Assembly: GCA_902616855.1 (NCBI GenBank)
Contig: CACMUL010000010.1
Span: forward strand, 1-40,791
Length of the DNA stretch: 40,791 bases
Source: an uncultured Alphaproteobacteria bacterium
GTDB taxonomy: Bacteria > Pseudomonadota > Alphaproteobacteria > HIMB59
Reading direction: 5' to 3'
Of the stretch, positions 26,109-35,262 are shown in pieces. Each line of letters begins with the position of its first letter. Position 1 is the first letter of the stretch. A program made the position numbers and the translations under genes. Below the pieces are notes generated by a model. That model was not told the DNA's origin. It searched no databases and saw only the letters and a program-made list of their open reading frames with translations.

Positions 26109-27432
26109 TCTTTTTAACACTTTAACCAAAAAAAAAGAAAAACTTATACCTATTAACTCATCTGCAGTTAAGATGTATGCTTGTGGGCCCACCCTTTACA
26201 GTAATCCACATATAGGAAACTTCAGACCAATTATAGTTTTTGATATCTTATTTAGAGTCTTAAGATTAATTTTTGGAGAGGATAGTGTACGTTACGTCAG
26301 AAATATAACAGACATTGACGATAAAATTATAGATAAAGCCAAAGAACTTAAAATATCAACAGATGAGTTGGTTAATTCTACTCAAAAAATATATCAACAA
26401 AATCTAAGTTCTTTATCAATATTATCTCCAACACATGAACCAAAAGCTACAGATTATATTTCAAAAATGATTGAGATGATTACATCTCTTATTGAAAAAA
26501 AATATGCCTATGTATCTGAAGGACATGTTTTATTTGAAGCAAAGAAATTTAAGGGTTATGGTTCTCTCTCTAAGTTCTCATTAAAAGACATAATAGCTGG
26601 TGCAAGAGTAGAAGTTGCCGATTACAAAAAAAATCCTGAAGATTTTGTCCTTTGGAAACCGTCAAAAACAAATGAACCTCATTGGGATAGCCCATGGGGT
26701 AATGGTAGACCTGGATGGCACATAGAGTGTTCAGCAATGATTTCAGAATTACTTGGAGAAACCATTGATATCCATGCGGGCGGTATTGATCTTATTTTTC
26801 CACATCACGAGAATGAAATTGCTCAGTCAACATGTTGTCATGATAAAAAAATGTCAAACTTTTGGCTCCATAATGGATTTATAAATTTTAAGGGTGAAAA
26901 AATGTCAAAATCTTTAGGAAATACCTCAATTGTTAATGATTTATTATCTAAACACGATCCTGCTGTTCTCAAATATTCACTACTGACTACTCATTATCGT
27001 CAACCACTTGATTTTTCAAACGATCTTATTAGTTATAGTGAAAACATCATTAACAAGTGGAGAGAACATATTAAAGAGGTTAATAGCAAAGAATTAGACT
27101 CAGAATTTGTTAATGCACTTTTAGATGACCTAAATACTCCAAAAGCACTGATGAGATTACAGCAAATAATAGCTAGTATTAAAAAAGACAAGAATAATGA
27201 TGATTTATTAGCTCATTTTAATAATGGTTTAAGCTTATTAGGATTAAATCCTAGTTTTAAAAAAACAGATTTAAACCTTGATAAAGAATTTATTGAAAAT
27301 ATGATATCTCGCCGACAAGAGGCTAAAAAAAATAAAGACTTTGAACTAGCAGATAAAATTAGAGATGAGTTATTTAAACAAGGGATTGTTTTAGAAGACT
27401 CCAAAAATGGCACAATATGGAAGAAAAACTAG
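26098..27432 (+). CDS. cysS: Cysteinyl-tRNA synthetase
   Basis: 444 residues, near the family's usual 460. YACGPTLYSNPHIGNFRP at 27-44 contains the first zinc cysteine (C29) and the HIGH-like PHIGN. GRPGWHIECSAM supplies the second cysteine, GIDLIFPHHENE the histidine pair, and GEKMSKSLGN the KMSKS loop. The DLNTPKAL motif and a RQEAKKNKDFELADKIRDEL helix mark the tRNA-binding C-terminus. The stop overlaps cimA by 16 bases, so it sits mid-operon between two other amino-acid-related enzymes. Confidence 0.96.
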   Translation: MNINLFNTLTKKKEKLIPINSSAVKMYACGPTLYSNPHIGNFRPIIVFDILFRVLRLIFGEDSVRYVRNITDIDDKIIDKAKELKISTDELVNSTQKIYQQNLSSLSILSPTHEPKATDYISKMIEMITSLIEKKYAYVSEGHVLFEAKKFKGYGSLSKFSLKDIIAGARVEVADYKKNPEDFVLWKPSKTNEPHWDSPWGNGRPGWHIECSAMISELLGETIDIHAGGIDLIFPHHENEIAQSTCCHDKKMSNFWLHNGFINFKGEKMSKSLGNTSIVNDLLSKHDPAVLKYSLLTTHYRQPLDFSNDLISYSENIINKWREHIKEVNSKELDSEFVNALLDDLNTPKALMRLQQIIASIKKDKNNDDLLAHFNNGLSLLGLNPSFKKTDLNLDKEFIENMISRRQEAKKNKDFELADKIRDELFKQGIVLEDSKNGTIWKKN

Positions 27433-29009
27433 AAAATAAAATTTATTTTTTTGACACTACATTAAGAGATGGTCAACAAACTACCGGTGTTGATTTTAGT
27501 GTAGATGATAAAATCAAATTCTCTAATGCTCTCGATGAATTAGGTTTAGATTATATTGAGGGTGGTTGGCCAGGGTCAAATCCAACTGATGATAGTTTTT
27601 TTAATTCTACAACAAATTTTAAAAATTCTAGTTTGGTTGCTTTTGGAATGACCAGAAGACCTAATACAAGTGTTTCAAACGATCCAGGTTTAAATACTTT
27701 AATTAATACAAATGTAAAACATATTTGCATTGTTGGGAAATCATCTTCATATCAGGTCGAAAAGGCTTTAGGCATTTCAAAATCTGATAACCTAAAAATG
27801 ATTGGTGAAAGTATCGCTCATATCAATGAAAAAGGTTTAGAGGCAATGTATGATGCTGAGCATTTTTTTGATGGATATAAATCGGATCCTAAATTTGCAT
27901 TAGATTGCTTAACTGAGGCTTTAAATAATGGAGCTAGATGGATAGTATTGTGTGATACTAATGGTGGAACTCTGCCAAATGAAGTAGAGACAATTGTTCA
28001 AGAAGTAACAAAATATATACCAGGTGAAAAACTGGGCATCCATGCGCATAATGATACAGAAAATGCAGTTGCTAATTCACTGGCTGCTGTGCGAGCAGGA
28101 GTGAGACAAATTCAAGGCACAATTAATGGATTAGGAGAAAGGTGTGGAAATGCTAATTTAGTATCCCTTATTCCCTCAATAATTTTGAAAACAAAATTTG
28201 AAACTAGTATTCCTAAAGAAAAATTATCAGCCTTAAAGAAAACCTCATTGCTTTTAGATGAAATTTTAAATCGTATGCCAAATACTCAACAAGCCTATGT
28301 TGGTGAAAATGCCTTTTCACATAAAGGAGGTTTGCATGTTTCAGCAATTAACAAAGACCCTAAAACATATGAGCATATAGACCCAGAAATAGTAGGTAAT
28401 ACTAGAAAAGTTGTAATTTCTGATCAATCTGGCCGATCTAATATCATATCTCTTTTAAATACTGTTGGTATTAACCCAGATGATCACTCAGATAAATTAG
28501 ATTTTTTACTCCAAAAAGTAAAAGAGAGAGAATTCAAGGGTTACGCTTACGATCAGGCAATTGCGAGTTTTGAGATACTAGCTAGACAAACTCTTTTCGG
28601 TATCCCAGAGTACTTTGAATTAAAAAGATTTAAAGTTATTGATGATAGAAGATGGAATGCTAAAGGAGAATTAGTAACTGAGTCTGAAGCAACTGTAAGG
28701 ATAGAAGTTGAAAAAAAAGAATACATGAATGTAGAAGTAGGAAATGGTCCAGTAAATGCTTTGGACAAAGCTTTAAGAAAATCATTAATGGGCTTTTACC
28801 CTGCTTTAGAGGATTTAGAATTAACTGATTTTAAGGTAAGAATTTTATCCTCAGAGAAAGGAACAGATGCAATAGTTCGTGTTCTAATCGAGACAAAGGA
28901 TCAAAAAGGATCCATTTGGACAACAGTAGGTGTCTCTACTAATATAATTGATGCGTCTTATAACGCCCTTAGAGAGAGTTTAATTTATAAATTAATTAAG
29001 TCCTCTTGA
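27417..29009 (+). CDS. cimA: (R)-citramalate synthase
   Basis: 530 residues. It condenses pyruvate and acetyl-CoA to citramalate, the threonine-independent entry to isoleucine. FFDTTLRDGQQTTGVDFS at 11-28 is the catalytic and metal motif, and YIEGGWPGSNPTD is the CimA-specific substrate loop (2-isopropylmalate synthase has a different sequence here). HAHNDTENAVANS and GNANLVSLIP continue the TIM barrel, and a LeuA-type regulatory dimer domain covers roughly 400-525, suggesting feedback control by isoleucine. Overlaps cysS by 16 bases and the next gene by 4 (TTGA). Confidence 0.94.
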   Translation: MEEKLENKIYFFDTTLRDGQQTTGVDFSVDDKIKFSNALDELGLDYIEGGWPGSNPTDDSFFNSTTNFKNSSLVAFGMTRRPNTSVSNDPGLNTLINTNVKHICIVGKSSSYQVEKALGISKSDNLKMIGESIAHINEKGLEAMYDAEHFFDGYKSDPKFALDCLTEALNNGARWIVLCDTNGGTLPNEVETIVQEVTKYIPGEKLGIHAHNDTENAVANSLAAVRAGVRQIQGTINGLGERCGNANLVSLIPSIILKTKFETSIPKEKLSALKKTSLLLDEILNRMPNTQQAYVGENAFSHKGGLHVSAINKDPKTYEHIDPEIVGNTRKVVISDQSGRSNIISLLNTVGINPDDHSDKLDFLLQKVKEREFKGYAYDQAIASFEILARQTLFGIPEYFELKRFKVIDDRRWNAKGELVTESEATVRIEVEKKEYMNVEVGNGPVNALDKALRKSLMGFYPALEDLELTDFKVRILSSEKGTDAIVRVLIETKDQKGSIWTTVGVSTNIIDASYNALRESLIYKLIKSS

Positions 29010-29695
29010 AAAAAACAATCCAATTTATATTAAACAAACCCCAGTTATCTGAAAATGTTGGTATGTCTCTAAGATCAATAGGATGTTTTGGTTTTGAGAA
29101 CTTATCCTTAGTAAGTCCAAGAAAAATTTGGCCTAATGATAAGGGAATAAAATCTGCAAAGCATTTTTCATCCTTAGTTAAAAAAGTTAAGGTATATCAA
29201 TCAATACCAGAAGCTATGAAAGGTAGTGATATCTTAATTGCAACGACAGTTAGGAAAAGAGACTTTCACATACCTCCAATAAAAGTAAATGAAATATCTA
29301 AACTAAAATCGAAAAAAATATCAATTTTGTTTGGTCAAGAAAATAATGGATTGTCCAATAAGGAGATATCGCATGCTAATTTTCTATTGTCTCTACCTAC
29401 ATACAACAAGAGTTCGCTCAATTTATCTCATACTGTAGCTTTAATTGCTTATGAATTGAGTCAAATATCTCTATCTAATATTAATCCAACTTTTAAAAAT
29501 TCTCATGCAAGCTCAAAAGATATTGAAAAATTTTTATCATTTCTGATGAAAATACTAGAAAAAAGAAAATTTACATCAATTTCATCCAAAAGAGATAATT
29601 TAGAAATATCTTTAAGAAATTTTTTAAAAACATCAAAAATAGACCAAAAACAAATAAAAACAGCCTATGGAATTTTAAAATTTATTACAAAATAA
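29006..29695 (+). CDS. trmJ: SPOUT RNA 2'-O-methyltransferase, TrmJ-like
   Basis: 229 residues with a TTG start overlapping the cimA stop (TTGA). A SpoU/TrmH-type knot methyltransferase. LNKPQLSENVGMSLRSIGCFG near the N-terminus is motif 1 with the catalytic arginine; ILFGQENNGLSNKEI is motif 2; LPTYNKSSLNLSHTVALIAYEL is motif 3. The spacing, and an ATTVRKRDFH element, match TrmJ, which methylates position 32 of several tRNAs, better than TrmL or RlmB. The C-terminal 60 residues form a lysine-rich helical tail. Substrate assignment within the family is probable rather than certain. Confidence 0.85.
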   Translation: MKKTIQFILNKPQLSENVGMSLRSIGCFGFENLSLVSPRKIWPNDKGIKSAKHFSSLVKKVKVYQSIPEAMKGSDILIATTVRKRDFHIPPIKVNEISKLKSKKISILFGQENNGLSNKEISHANFLLSLPTYNKSSLNLSHTVALIAYELSQISLSNINPTFKNSHASSKDIEKFLSFLMKILEKRKFTSISSKRDNLEISLRNFLKTSKIDQKQIKTAYGILKFITK

Positions 29696-29696
29696 A

Positions 29697-29724
29697 TTGA
29701 CTTAAAAGGCTAAATCTATATAAA
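29697..29724 (+). promoter_or_regulatory. Near-consensus sigma70-type promoter of rpsD
   Basis: TTGACT (29697-29702) and TATAAA (29719-29724) are 16 bases apart. The expected start of transcription is about 3-4 bases before the rpsD ATG at 29735, and the gap has no Shine-Dalgarno. This is the best -35/-10 pair seen in the window. It implies an almost leaderless mRNA. Confidence 0.55.
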
Positions 29725-29734
29725 TCACCAATTC

Positions 29735-30352
29735 ATGACAAAAAGACTATCGTCAAAACATAAAATTGATAGAAGACTAGGCCTAAATTTATGGGGTAGA
29801 CCTAAAAGTCCTTTTAATAGAAGACCCTATGGTCCTGGCCAACATGGTCAAGCAAGAAGAAGAAAACCTTCTGATTTTGGAGTTCAATTAGCAGCTAAAC
29901 AAAAGCTCAAAAAATATTATGGCGATATTACTGAGAAACAATTTTTAAAAATTTATCAAGCAGCTTCTAGAAAAAAAGGCGATACTAGTCAAATTCTAAT
30001 TGAACTTTTAGAACGAAGATTAGATGCTGTTGTGTTTAGACTAAAGTTTGCTCCAACTGTATTTTCCGCAAGACAACTAGTAAATCATGGGCATGTTTTG
30101 GTAAACGGTAAAGTAGTAAATAAAAAATCTTATCAGGTTAATGATGGTGATGAAATATCCCTTCAACAAACTAGCCAGAATATTCCAATGATAATTCAAA
30201 CATTAAGCTCTAATGAAAGAGATGTTCCTGAGTATTTACAATTAGAAATATCAAAATGTCTTGGTAAATTTGTTAGAGGACCTCAATTGACAGATGTTCC
30301 TTACCCTGTTCAAATGGAACCTAATTTAGTCGTTGAATTCTACTCTAGATAA
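29735..30352 (+). CDS. rpsD: 30S ribosomal protein S4
   Basis: 205 residues, the standard S4 length. It is a primary 16S rRNA-binding protein that nucleates 30S assembly. The N-terminal part shows [25 protein letters not shown], the zinc-free alphaproteobacterial type lacking the cysteine cluster. The S4 RNA-binding domain follows at roughly 95-155, with [35 protein letters not shown] and the C-terminal [27 protein letters not shown]. It stands alone, away from the alpha operon, as is usual in Alphaproteobacteria, so it has its own promoter. Confidence 0.97.
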   Translation: MTKRLSSKHKIDRRLGLNLWGRPKSPFNRRPYGPGQHGQARRRKPSDFGVQLAAKQKLKKYYGDITEKQFLKIYQAASRKKGDTSQILIELLERRLDAVVFRLKFAPTVFSARQLVNHGHVLVNGKVVNKKSYQVNDGDEISLQQTSQNIPMIIQTLSSNERDVPEYLQLEISKCLGKFVRGPQLTDVPYPVQMEPNLVVEFYSR

Positions 30353-30411
30353 TCAATAGTTAATAATCTATTAAATTAATCTAACATCGCATAAATTTCG
30401 AAAAGATATTT

Positions 30412-30864
30412 ATGAAAATAAAAATACTAACAGTCATATTTTCTCTTTTTATTACAAGCCTTTTCGCTGCTGGATCTAGCTCCGATGATAGTGCTAAAAC
30501 TAATTACGGAAAAGATTATAAGTCAGCAATTAAGCTAATAAGAAGCAAAGATTATGATAAGGCAATAAGAAAGTTGAAGACTCTTACAACTGCTAGTTCT
30601 AAAGATTTTACTAAAGCTGATGTTTACAATGAGCTAGGTTTTGCTTACAGAAAAAGTGAAGACTTTGATAATGCAGCAAAATATTACAAAAAAGCTCTTG
30701 AATTAGACCCAGAACACTTAGGTGCTATCGAATACCAAGGTGAGATGTATGTAGATCTTGGTCAAAAAGAAAATGCCCTAAATAATTTAGCATTACTTAA
30801 AAAACTAGTTGGAGAAAATAATTCTTATTATAAAGAATTAAATATTTATATTTCAAATAACTAA
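30412..30864 (+). CDS. Small secreted TPR protein
   Basis: 150 residues. Residues 1-19 are a signal peptide (hydrophobic core then SLFAA), so it is likely periplasmic; no lipobox cysteine is present. Two to three tetratricopeptide repeats follow: YKSAIKLIRSKDYDKAIRKL (about 36-55), VYNELGFAYRKSEDFDNAAKYYKKALELDP (about 72-101) and a third degenerate helix pair. TPR proteins are scaffolds; no enzyme domain is present. It lies 59 bases after rpsD and ends in a strong intrinsic terminator, so it may form its own unit. Similar small TPR proteins are common in marine alphaproteobacteria, but no function can be assigned. Confidence 0.8.
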   Translation: MKIKILTVIFSLFITSLFAAGSSSDDSAKTNYGKDYKSAIKLIRSKDYDKAIRKLKTLTTASSKDFTKADVYNELGFAYRKSEDFDNAAKYYKKALELDPEHLGAIEYQGEMYVDLGQKENALNNLALLKKLVGENNSYYKELNIYISNN

Positions 30865-30868
30865 TGAG

Positions 30869-30894
30869 AGGGGCAAAATAAATGCCCCTTTTTT
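30869..30894 (+). terminator. Intrinsic terminator after the TPR gene
   Basis: AGGGGCA (30869-30875) pairs with TGCCCCT (30883-30889) across a 7-base AT loop, followed by six T. It lies 5 bases after the stop codon and is a textbook rho-independent terminator on the + strand. The convergent grxD stop falls inside the T run; the opposite strand lacks a T tract, so it would not act as a good terminator for grxD. Confidence 0.92.
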
Positions 30895-31234
30895 AATTTA
30901 CTTCTGTTTTGATGCCTTTTGTGTTTAGTAATTCTAGAAGTTCACCAGACTCAGCCATTTCTTTCATAATATCACAACCACCTACAAATTCTTTTTTTAT
31001 GTAAAGTTGAGGTATCGTAGGCCAATTTGAATATGTTTTTATACCTTCTCTAATGTTGTTATCTTCAAGTACATTGCAATGGCCAAACTCAACCCCAGTT
31101 TTTTTTAAAATTGCGCTTGCGACTGACGAGAAACCACACATAGGAAAGTCAGGGTTACCTTTCATAAATAGGAAAACTTCATTATCCCCAATCATTTTTT
31201 CAATTTGTTCTTTTGTACTACTCTCTAATTCCAT
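30893..31234 (-). CDS. grxD: Monothiol glutaredoxin (CGFS type, Grx4 family)
   Basis: 113 residues. The active motif CGFS lies at 33-36 after FLFMKGNPDFPM, with the glutathione-binding TIPQLYI and GGCDIM elements downstream, all as in Grx4. These proteins carry a labile [2Fe-2S] cluster bridged by glutathione and act with BolA proteins in iron-sulfur trafficking. The bolA-like gene is directly upstream with a one-base overlap (TAATG), which supports the pairing. It is the last gene of the ten-gene run that begins at galE. Confidence 0.96.
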   Translation of the reverse strand: MELESSTKEQIEKMIGDNEVFLFMKGNPDFPMCGFSSVASAILKKTGVEFGHCNVLEDNNIREGIKTYSNWPTIPQLYIKKEFVGGCDIMKEMAESGELLELLNTKGIKTEVN

Positions 31235-31467
31235 TATTTCGTTCCTTTCGTTTTTAATTGCATAGCATGAAGCTCTTTATCCATTAATCCATCAAGTAAT
31301 TTGTAAACTAACTGGTGTTGTTGTATACGTGACAATCCATTAAACATATCACTTTCAATTTCAATTGAATAATGATCGTTATCACCGGCAAGATCCTCAA
31401 TTACAATTTTAGAATTTGGAAATTTGTTCTCAAGGAGTCCTTCTAATTTTTTTTGTTCAATGGGCAT
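31234..31467 (-). CDS. bolA: BolA-family protein
   Basis: 77 residues, typical for the short BolA/IbaG class. YSIEIESDMFNGLSRIQQHQLVYKLL near 33-58 is the conserved core, with the VY-x-x-L helix, and HAMQLKTKG is the C-terminal signature (LHALS-x-KT-like). The family binds an iron-sulfur cluster together with CGFS glutaredoxins; the conserved histidine in ELHAMQ is the usual ligand candidate. It abuts purL with zero spacing and overlaps grxD by one base. The pur-bolA-grx order is common in Alphaproteobacteria. Confidence 0.93.
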   Translation of the reverse strand: MPIEQKKLEGLLENKFPNSKIVIEDLAGDNDHYSIEIESDMFNGLSRIQQHQLVYKLLDGLMDKELHAMQLKTKGTK

Positions 31468-33633
31468 CTAACTAATTATCTTCTCAAAATTATTACGATA
31501 TTTATTCATAATATCAAAATAGTCAAATTTTTTAGAGTTTATCTCAATACCTTCTTTAATTATCTCCCCAATTTCGAGGTATTCAGCACCTTTTTTTGTC
31601 AAAAATGAAGTTACTTCTTCAAAATCTTTACTTCTGATTTCAATCACATATCCAGCGCTATATTCGCAGAATAAATCAATAGGATCAGGGACCTTGACCC
31701 TAAAACCCATATCCTTATGTTGCATTTTTAATAATGCCGAAAAGATGCCCCCTCTGGAAATATCATTGCAAGACATAATGCATTTCAAATCTGATAATTC
31801 CAAAACACAATTTGCAATTTTTTTCTCAAAATCTAGATCTAATACCTCTAAGTCATTAAATTCACATATGTAAAAAGCAATTTTTTGATCTTGTAATAAG
31901 TAAGGACTACAATTTTTTGTTAATTGTTTTCCTAAAATAAGGATCTTATTACCAATTTCACAAAACTTATTTGTATTTATTTTATTTAAATCCATATTGG
32001 AACCTACCATTCCTATTACAGGTGTAGGCTTAATTGGTATTTCATTTGTCTGGTTATATAAAGATACATTACCTGAAACAATAGGTGTATTGAATTTGAT
32101 AGCTGCAGTTTTTAATCCATGAATAGATAAAACCAACTCTCCCATAATGTTTGGATCTAAAGGACTTGCAAAGTTAAGGTTATTTGTAATTGCTAAAGGA
32201 TTTATATTGCATGCAATTAGATTTCTATAGGACTCAGCAACCGTATATTTCATACCTTCATACGGGTTGATTTTTATATATAATGGATTGCAGTCGGTAG
32301 ATGCACCAATAACTTTTTGTGTTCCGTGAATTTTTACTATACCTGATGACTGACCTGGTTCTCTGATAGTATCTCCCATCACAGTAGAGTCATATTGATC
32401 GAAAACCCAACTTTTATCTAAATAATTAAGATTTGTAAGAAGGTTAATTATCATATCTTCCAATTTAATTTTAGAAAAATCAAAATCTTTGTTTTTTCTT
32501 TTTCTTGGGATGTAAAACTCTCTATCGTATTCGGGAGCATCATCAACAATTATTTCTACAGGAAGATCTACAACTTTTTTATTATTTGACTCAAACACAA
32601 CTCTTTTTGTATCGGTAATTTCTCCTATGACTTCATAATCAATTTGCCATTTTTGAAGAATTTCTCTGACTTTATGATTATTTTTTTTATCGATAACAGC
32701 TAGCATTCTTTCTTGGCTTTCAGATAAAAGTATCTCATAGGCGCTCAGTGGCTGTCTCAATGGAACTTTATCAAGATTGATAAAAACACCCACATTGCCT
32801 TTTGAAGCCATTTCAACACTGGAGGAGGTTATACCCGCAGCTCCCATATCTTGCATTGACTCTATTAATCCTGAGGACATTAATTCTAAGCATCCTTCCA
32901 TTAAAAGTTTTTCCATGAAGGGATCACCAACTTGTACTGAGGGCCTTTTTTCATCTTCATCTTCCTCTGAAAAAACATCAGAGGCCATACTTGCTCCATG
33001 AATTCCATCTTTTCCAGTTTTAGATCCAATGTAAACAATAAGGCCACCAATAGATTTTGGTTTAGAGTAAAAAATTTTATCTTTTTGAACATGTCCCACT
33101 GCCATAGCATTAACCAAATTATTAAAATCATATGTTGACTCAAACTCACACTCACCACCAATATTAGGAATTCCAATACAATTACCATAGTGTCCAATTC
33201 CGTGAACTACACCATTTAACAAGTATTTTGTCTTTTCAGTTTCTATTAAACCAAATCTAATTGAGTCAAGAGTAGCTATCGGTCTTGCTCCCATTGTAAA
33301 TATATCTCGTAGTATACCTCCAACACCAGTTGCTGAACCGTTAAAGGGTTCTATGTAACTTGGATGATTATGGCTTTCTATTTTAAACGCAATACCATCG
33401 TTATCTTGCAAATCAATTACACCAGCGTTTTCTCCTGGTCCCTGAATTACAATTTCATTATCTGTAGGGAGTTTCTTAAGCCATTTTTTTGAAGTTTTAT
33501 AACAACAGTGTTCATTCCACATAGCAGAAAAAATACCCAATTCCTCAATGCTTAAGTCTCTGTTTAGATATTTCCTAATGACCTGAAATTCATCTAAAGT
33601 TAAACCGTGTTGAAGTATTAACTCTTCATTCAT
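31468..33633 (-). CDS. purL: Phosphoribosylformylglycinamidine synthase subunit PurL
   Basis: 721 residues, the small form that works with separate PurS and PurQ. It catalyses the ATP-dependent amidation of FGAR to FGAM in purine synthesis. SAMWNEHCCYKTSK near 41-54 and GPGENAGVID near 65-74 are the ATP-binding signatures; KIESHNHPSYIEPFNGSATGVGG follows, with the catalytic histidine. QDMGAAGITSSSVEMA and a STDCNPLYIKINPYEG region define the second AIRS-type half. Starts with an ATG overlapping purQ by 4 bases (ATGA) and ends directly against bolA. Confidence 0.97.
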   Translation of the reverse strand: MNEELILQHGLTLDEFQVIRKYLNRDLSIEELGIFSAMWNEHCCYKTSKKWLKKLPTDNEIVIQGPGENAGVIDLQDNDGIAFKIESHNHPSYIEPFNGSATGVGGILRDIFTMGARPIATLDSIRFGLIETEKTKYLLNGVVHGIGHYGNCIGIPNIGGECEFESTYDFNNLVNAMAVGHVQKDKIFYSKPKSIGGLIVYIGSKTGKDGIHGASMASDVFSEEDEDEKRPSVQVGDPFMEKLLMEGCLELMSSGLIESMQDMGAAGITSSSVEMASKGNVGVFINLDKVPLRQPLSAYEILLSESQERMLAVIDKKNNHKVREILQKWQIDYEVIGEITDTKRVVFESNNKKVVDLPVEIIVDDAPEYDREFYIPRKRKNKDFDFSKIKLEDMIINLLTNLNYLDKSWVFDQYDSTVMGDTIREPGQSSGIVKIHGTQKVIGASTDCNPLYIKINPYEGMKYTVAESYRNLIACNINPLAITNNLNFASPLDPNIMGELVLSIHGLKTAAIKFNTPIVSGNVSLYNQTNEIPIKPTPVIGMVGSNMDLNKINTNKFCEIGNKILILGKQLTKNCSPYLLQDQKIAFYICEFNDLEVLDLDFEKKIANCVLELSDLKCIMSCNDISRGGIFSALLKMQHKDMGFRVKVPDPIDLFCEYSAGYVIEIRSKDFEEVTSFLTKKGAEYLEIGEIIKEGIEINSKKFDYFDIMNKYRNNFEKIIS

Positions 33634-34310
33634 GAAATTAATGACTCTATGATAAGCCTTCCATCTTGTGATTGATGAAAATCAGAATACGCTCTCTCGG
33701 GATGAGGCATCATTCCAAGAACATTCTTTTTTTTATTTGTAATACCTGCAATAGCTTCTATTGAACCATTAATATTTTCTTCGGTATTTGAAAATTCACC
33801 TTTGCAGTATTCAAAAGCAATTTGTTCATTATTTTTTAATAAATTTAAAGTTTCAGTATCACAATAAAAATTTCCTTCGTTATGAGCTACGGGTATTTGA
33901 AGAACCTGATTATCTTTGATTGATAAATTAAAATTATTTTTAAATTTTTTTTTAATAAAACAATTTTTTCCTAAAAATTTAAGTTTTTTATTTCGAATTA
34001 ATGCTCCTTCAAGGAGTCCAATTTCAGTTAAAATTTGAAAGCCATTACAAATACCTAATAAATATCTATTATCATTTGCATGTTTTACAACCTCATCGAT
34101 AATTTTACTTTTTGAAGCCATTGCTCCTGATCTTAAATAATCACCAAAGCTAAAACCCCCAGGTAAAATTACTAAATCAACTTTTGGCAATGATGTCTCC
34201 TCATGCCATATATTATGAACAACACCTTTAGTTAAATCTTTTAAGTAGTATAATGCGTCTCTGTCACAATTAGATCCAGGAAATGTTATAACAGCAGATT
34301 TAAAACTCAT
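33630..34310 (-). CDS. purQ: Phosphoribosylformylglycinamidine synthase subunit PurQ (glutaminase)
   Basis: 226 residues, class I glutamine amidotransferase. It feeds ammonia to PurL. FPGSNCDRDALYYL opens the protein, GGFSFGDYLRSGAMA forms the oxyanion region, GICNGFQIL carries the nucleophilic cysteine (C88) and MPHPERA supplies the catalytic histidine. Overlaps purS and purL by 4 bases each (ATGA), the tight coupling expected for subunits needed in fixed ratio. Confidence 0.97.
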   Translation of the reverse strand: MSFKSAVITFPGSNCDRDALYYLKDLTKGVVHNIWHEETSLPKVDLVILPGGFSFGDYLRSGAMASKSKIIDEVVKHANDNRYLLGICNGFQILTEIGLLEGALIRNKKLKFLGKNCFIKKKFKNNFNLSIKDNQVLQIPVAHNEGNFYCDTETLNLLKNNEQIAFEYCKGEFSNTEENINGSIEAIAGITNKKKNVLGMMPHPERAYSDFHQSQDGRLIIESLIS

Positions 34311-34546
34311 CCAAGCACTTCGTACTCTTCAATAATATCGTTCACTAAAAGTTTTTTGCAAGCAGAGTCGATTTTTTGTACTTTTTCCTCTTTACTTATA
34401 TTATCGGGTAAATCTAATTCAATGAGTTTTCCCTGTCGGATATTTGAAAATTCTGTAAATCCTAAACTATTGAGTGACTGTTCAATTACTTTTCCCTGTG
34501 GTTCTAAAATTTGGCCTTTAAGTCTTACTAAAATTTTTATTCGCAT
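34307..34546 (-). CDS. purS: Phosphoribosylformylglycinamidine synthase subunit PurS
   Basis: 79 residues, the usual PurS size. It is the small subunit that bridges PurL and PurQ. The opening RIKILVRLKGQILEPQGKVIEQSLNSLGF matches the family pattern of a beta strand, then a D/E-P-x-G turn, then a helix ending in LG(F/Y). KACKKLLVND-like SACKKLLVNDIIEEYEV closes the fold. The start overlaps the purC stop by one base (TAATG) and the end overlaps purQ by 4. Confidence 0.95.
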   Translation of the reverse strand: MRIKILVRLKGQILEPQGKVIEQSLNSLGFTEFSNIRQGKLIELDLPDNISKEEKVQKIDSACKKLLVNDIIEEYEVLG

Positions 34547-35262
34547 TAAATCGTCAAGTTTAACCTATTAAGCACCTCTACATATGCTTCTTCGACATTT
34601 CCTAAATCTCTACGAAATCGATCTTTATCAAGTTTTTTATTTGTTTTTAAATCCCACAAACGACATGTATCTGGTGATATTTCATCTGCTAAAACAAGCT
34701 CATCAGTTTTTTTACAAATTCCAAATTCTAATTTAAAGTCAACTAGATTTATTCCTATAGAATAGAACGTAGACCTTAATATATCATTAACTCTCAAAGA
34801 ATATTCATCTATTAACTCTAATTCATCAAAATCACATAAACCTAAATTAAGAATATGTTCAGAACTTATATGTGGATCGCCAAGTTCATCCGATTTTAAA
34901 CAATACTCAATTAACGTATCAGATAATTGTGTTCCTTCTTTTACACCAAACTTTTTAGATAAAGAACCAGCAAAGAAATTTCTTACTAAAACTTCAATTG
35001 GAATAATATCTACTTTTTTTAAAAGCTGAGATTTTTTATCAATTTTCTTTATAAAGTGTGTTGGAATATCACAATGATTCAATATTTGAAATAAATAACT
35101 CGATATAGCATTATTAATTGCACCCTTATTCTTTATAGAGCCCTTTTTTAAATTATTAAAAGCTGTAGCATCATTTTTATAGGTAGCTATGACTTCCTTA
35201 CTAGTTTTGGCATAAATAATTTTTGCTTTTCCCTCATATAATTTTTTCAATTTTACTGCCAT
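34546..35262 (-). CDS. purC: Phosphoribosylaminoimidazole-succinocarboxamide synthase
   Basis: 238 residues. PurC joins aspartate to CAIR to give SAICAR. KKLYEGKAKIIYAK at the N-terminus is the glycine-rich ATP loop, with FAGSLSKKFGVKEGT and LVDFKLEFGICK further on; LADEISPDTCRLWD is the metal and substrate motif conserved in the family. Overlaps purB and purS by one base each. purB, encoded just upstream, acts on the product SAICAR in the next step. Confidence 0.96.
   Translation of the reverse strand: MAVKLKKLYEGKAKIIYAKTSKEVIATYKNDATAFNNLKKGSIKNKGAINNAISSYLFQILNHCDIPTHFIKKIDKKSQLLKKVDIIPIEVLVRNFFAGSLSKKFGVKEGTQLSDTLIEYCLKSDELGDPHISSEHILNLGLCDFDELELIDEYSLRVNDILRSTFYSIGINLVDFKLEFGICKKTDELVLADEISPDTCRLWDLKTNKKLDKDRFRRDLGNVEEAYVEVLNRLNLTI

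Noticed and set aside
30355-30375. Inverted repeat after rpsD (AATAG/CTATT)
   Set aside because: Five A/T-rich pairs with an 8-base loop and no T tract; not distinguishable from chance.
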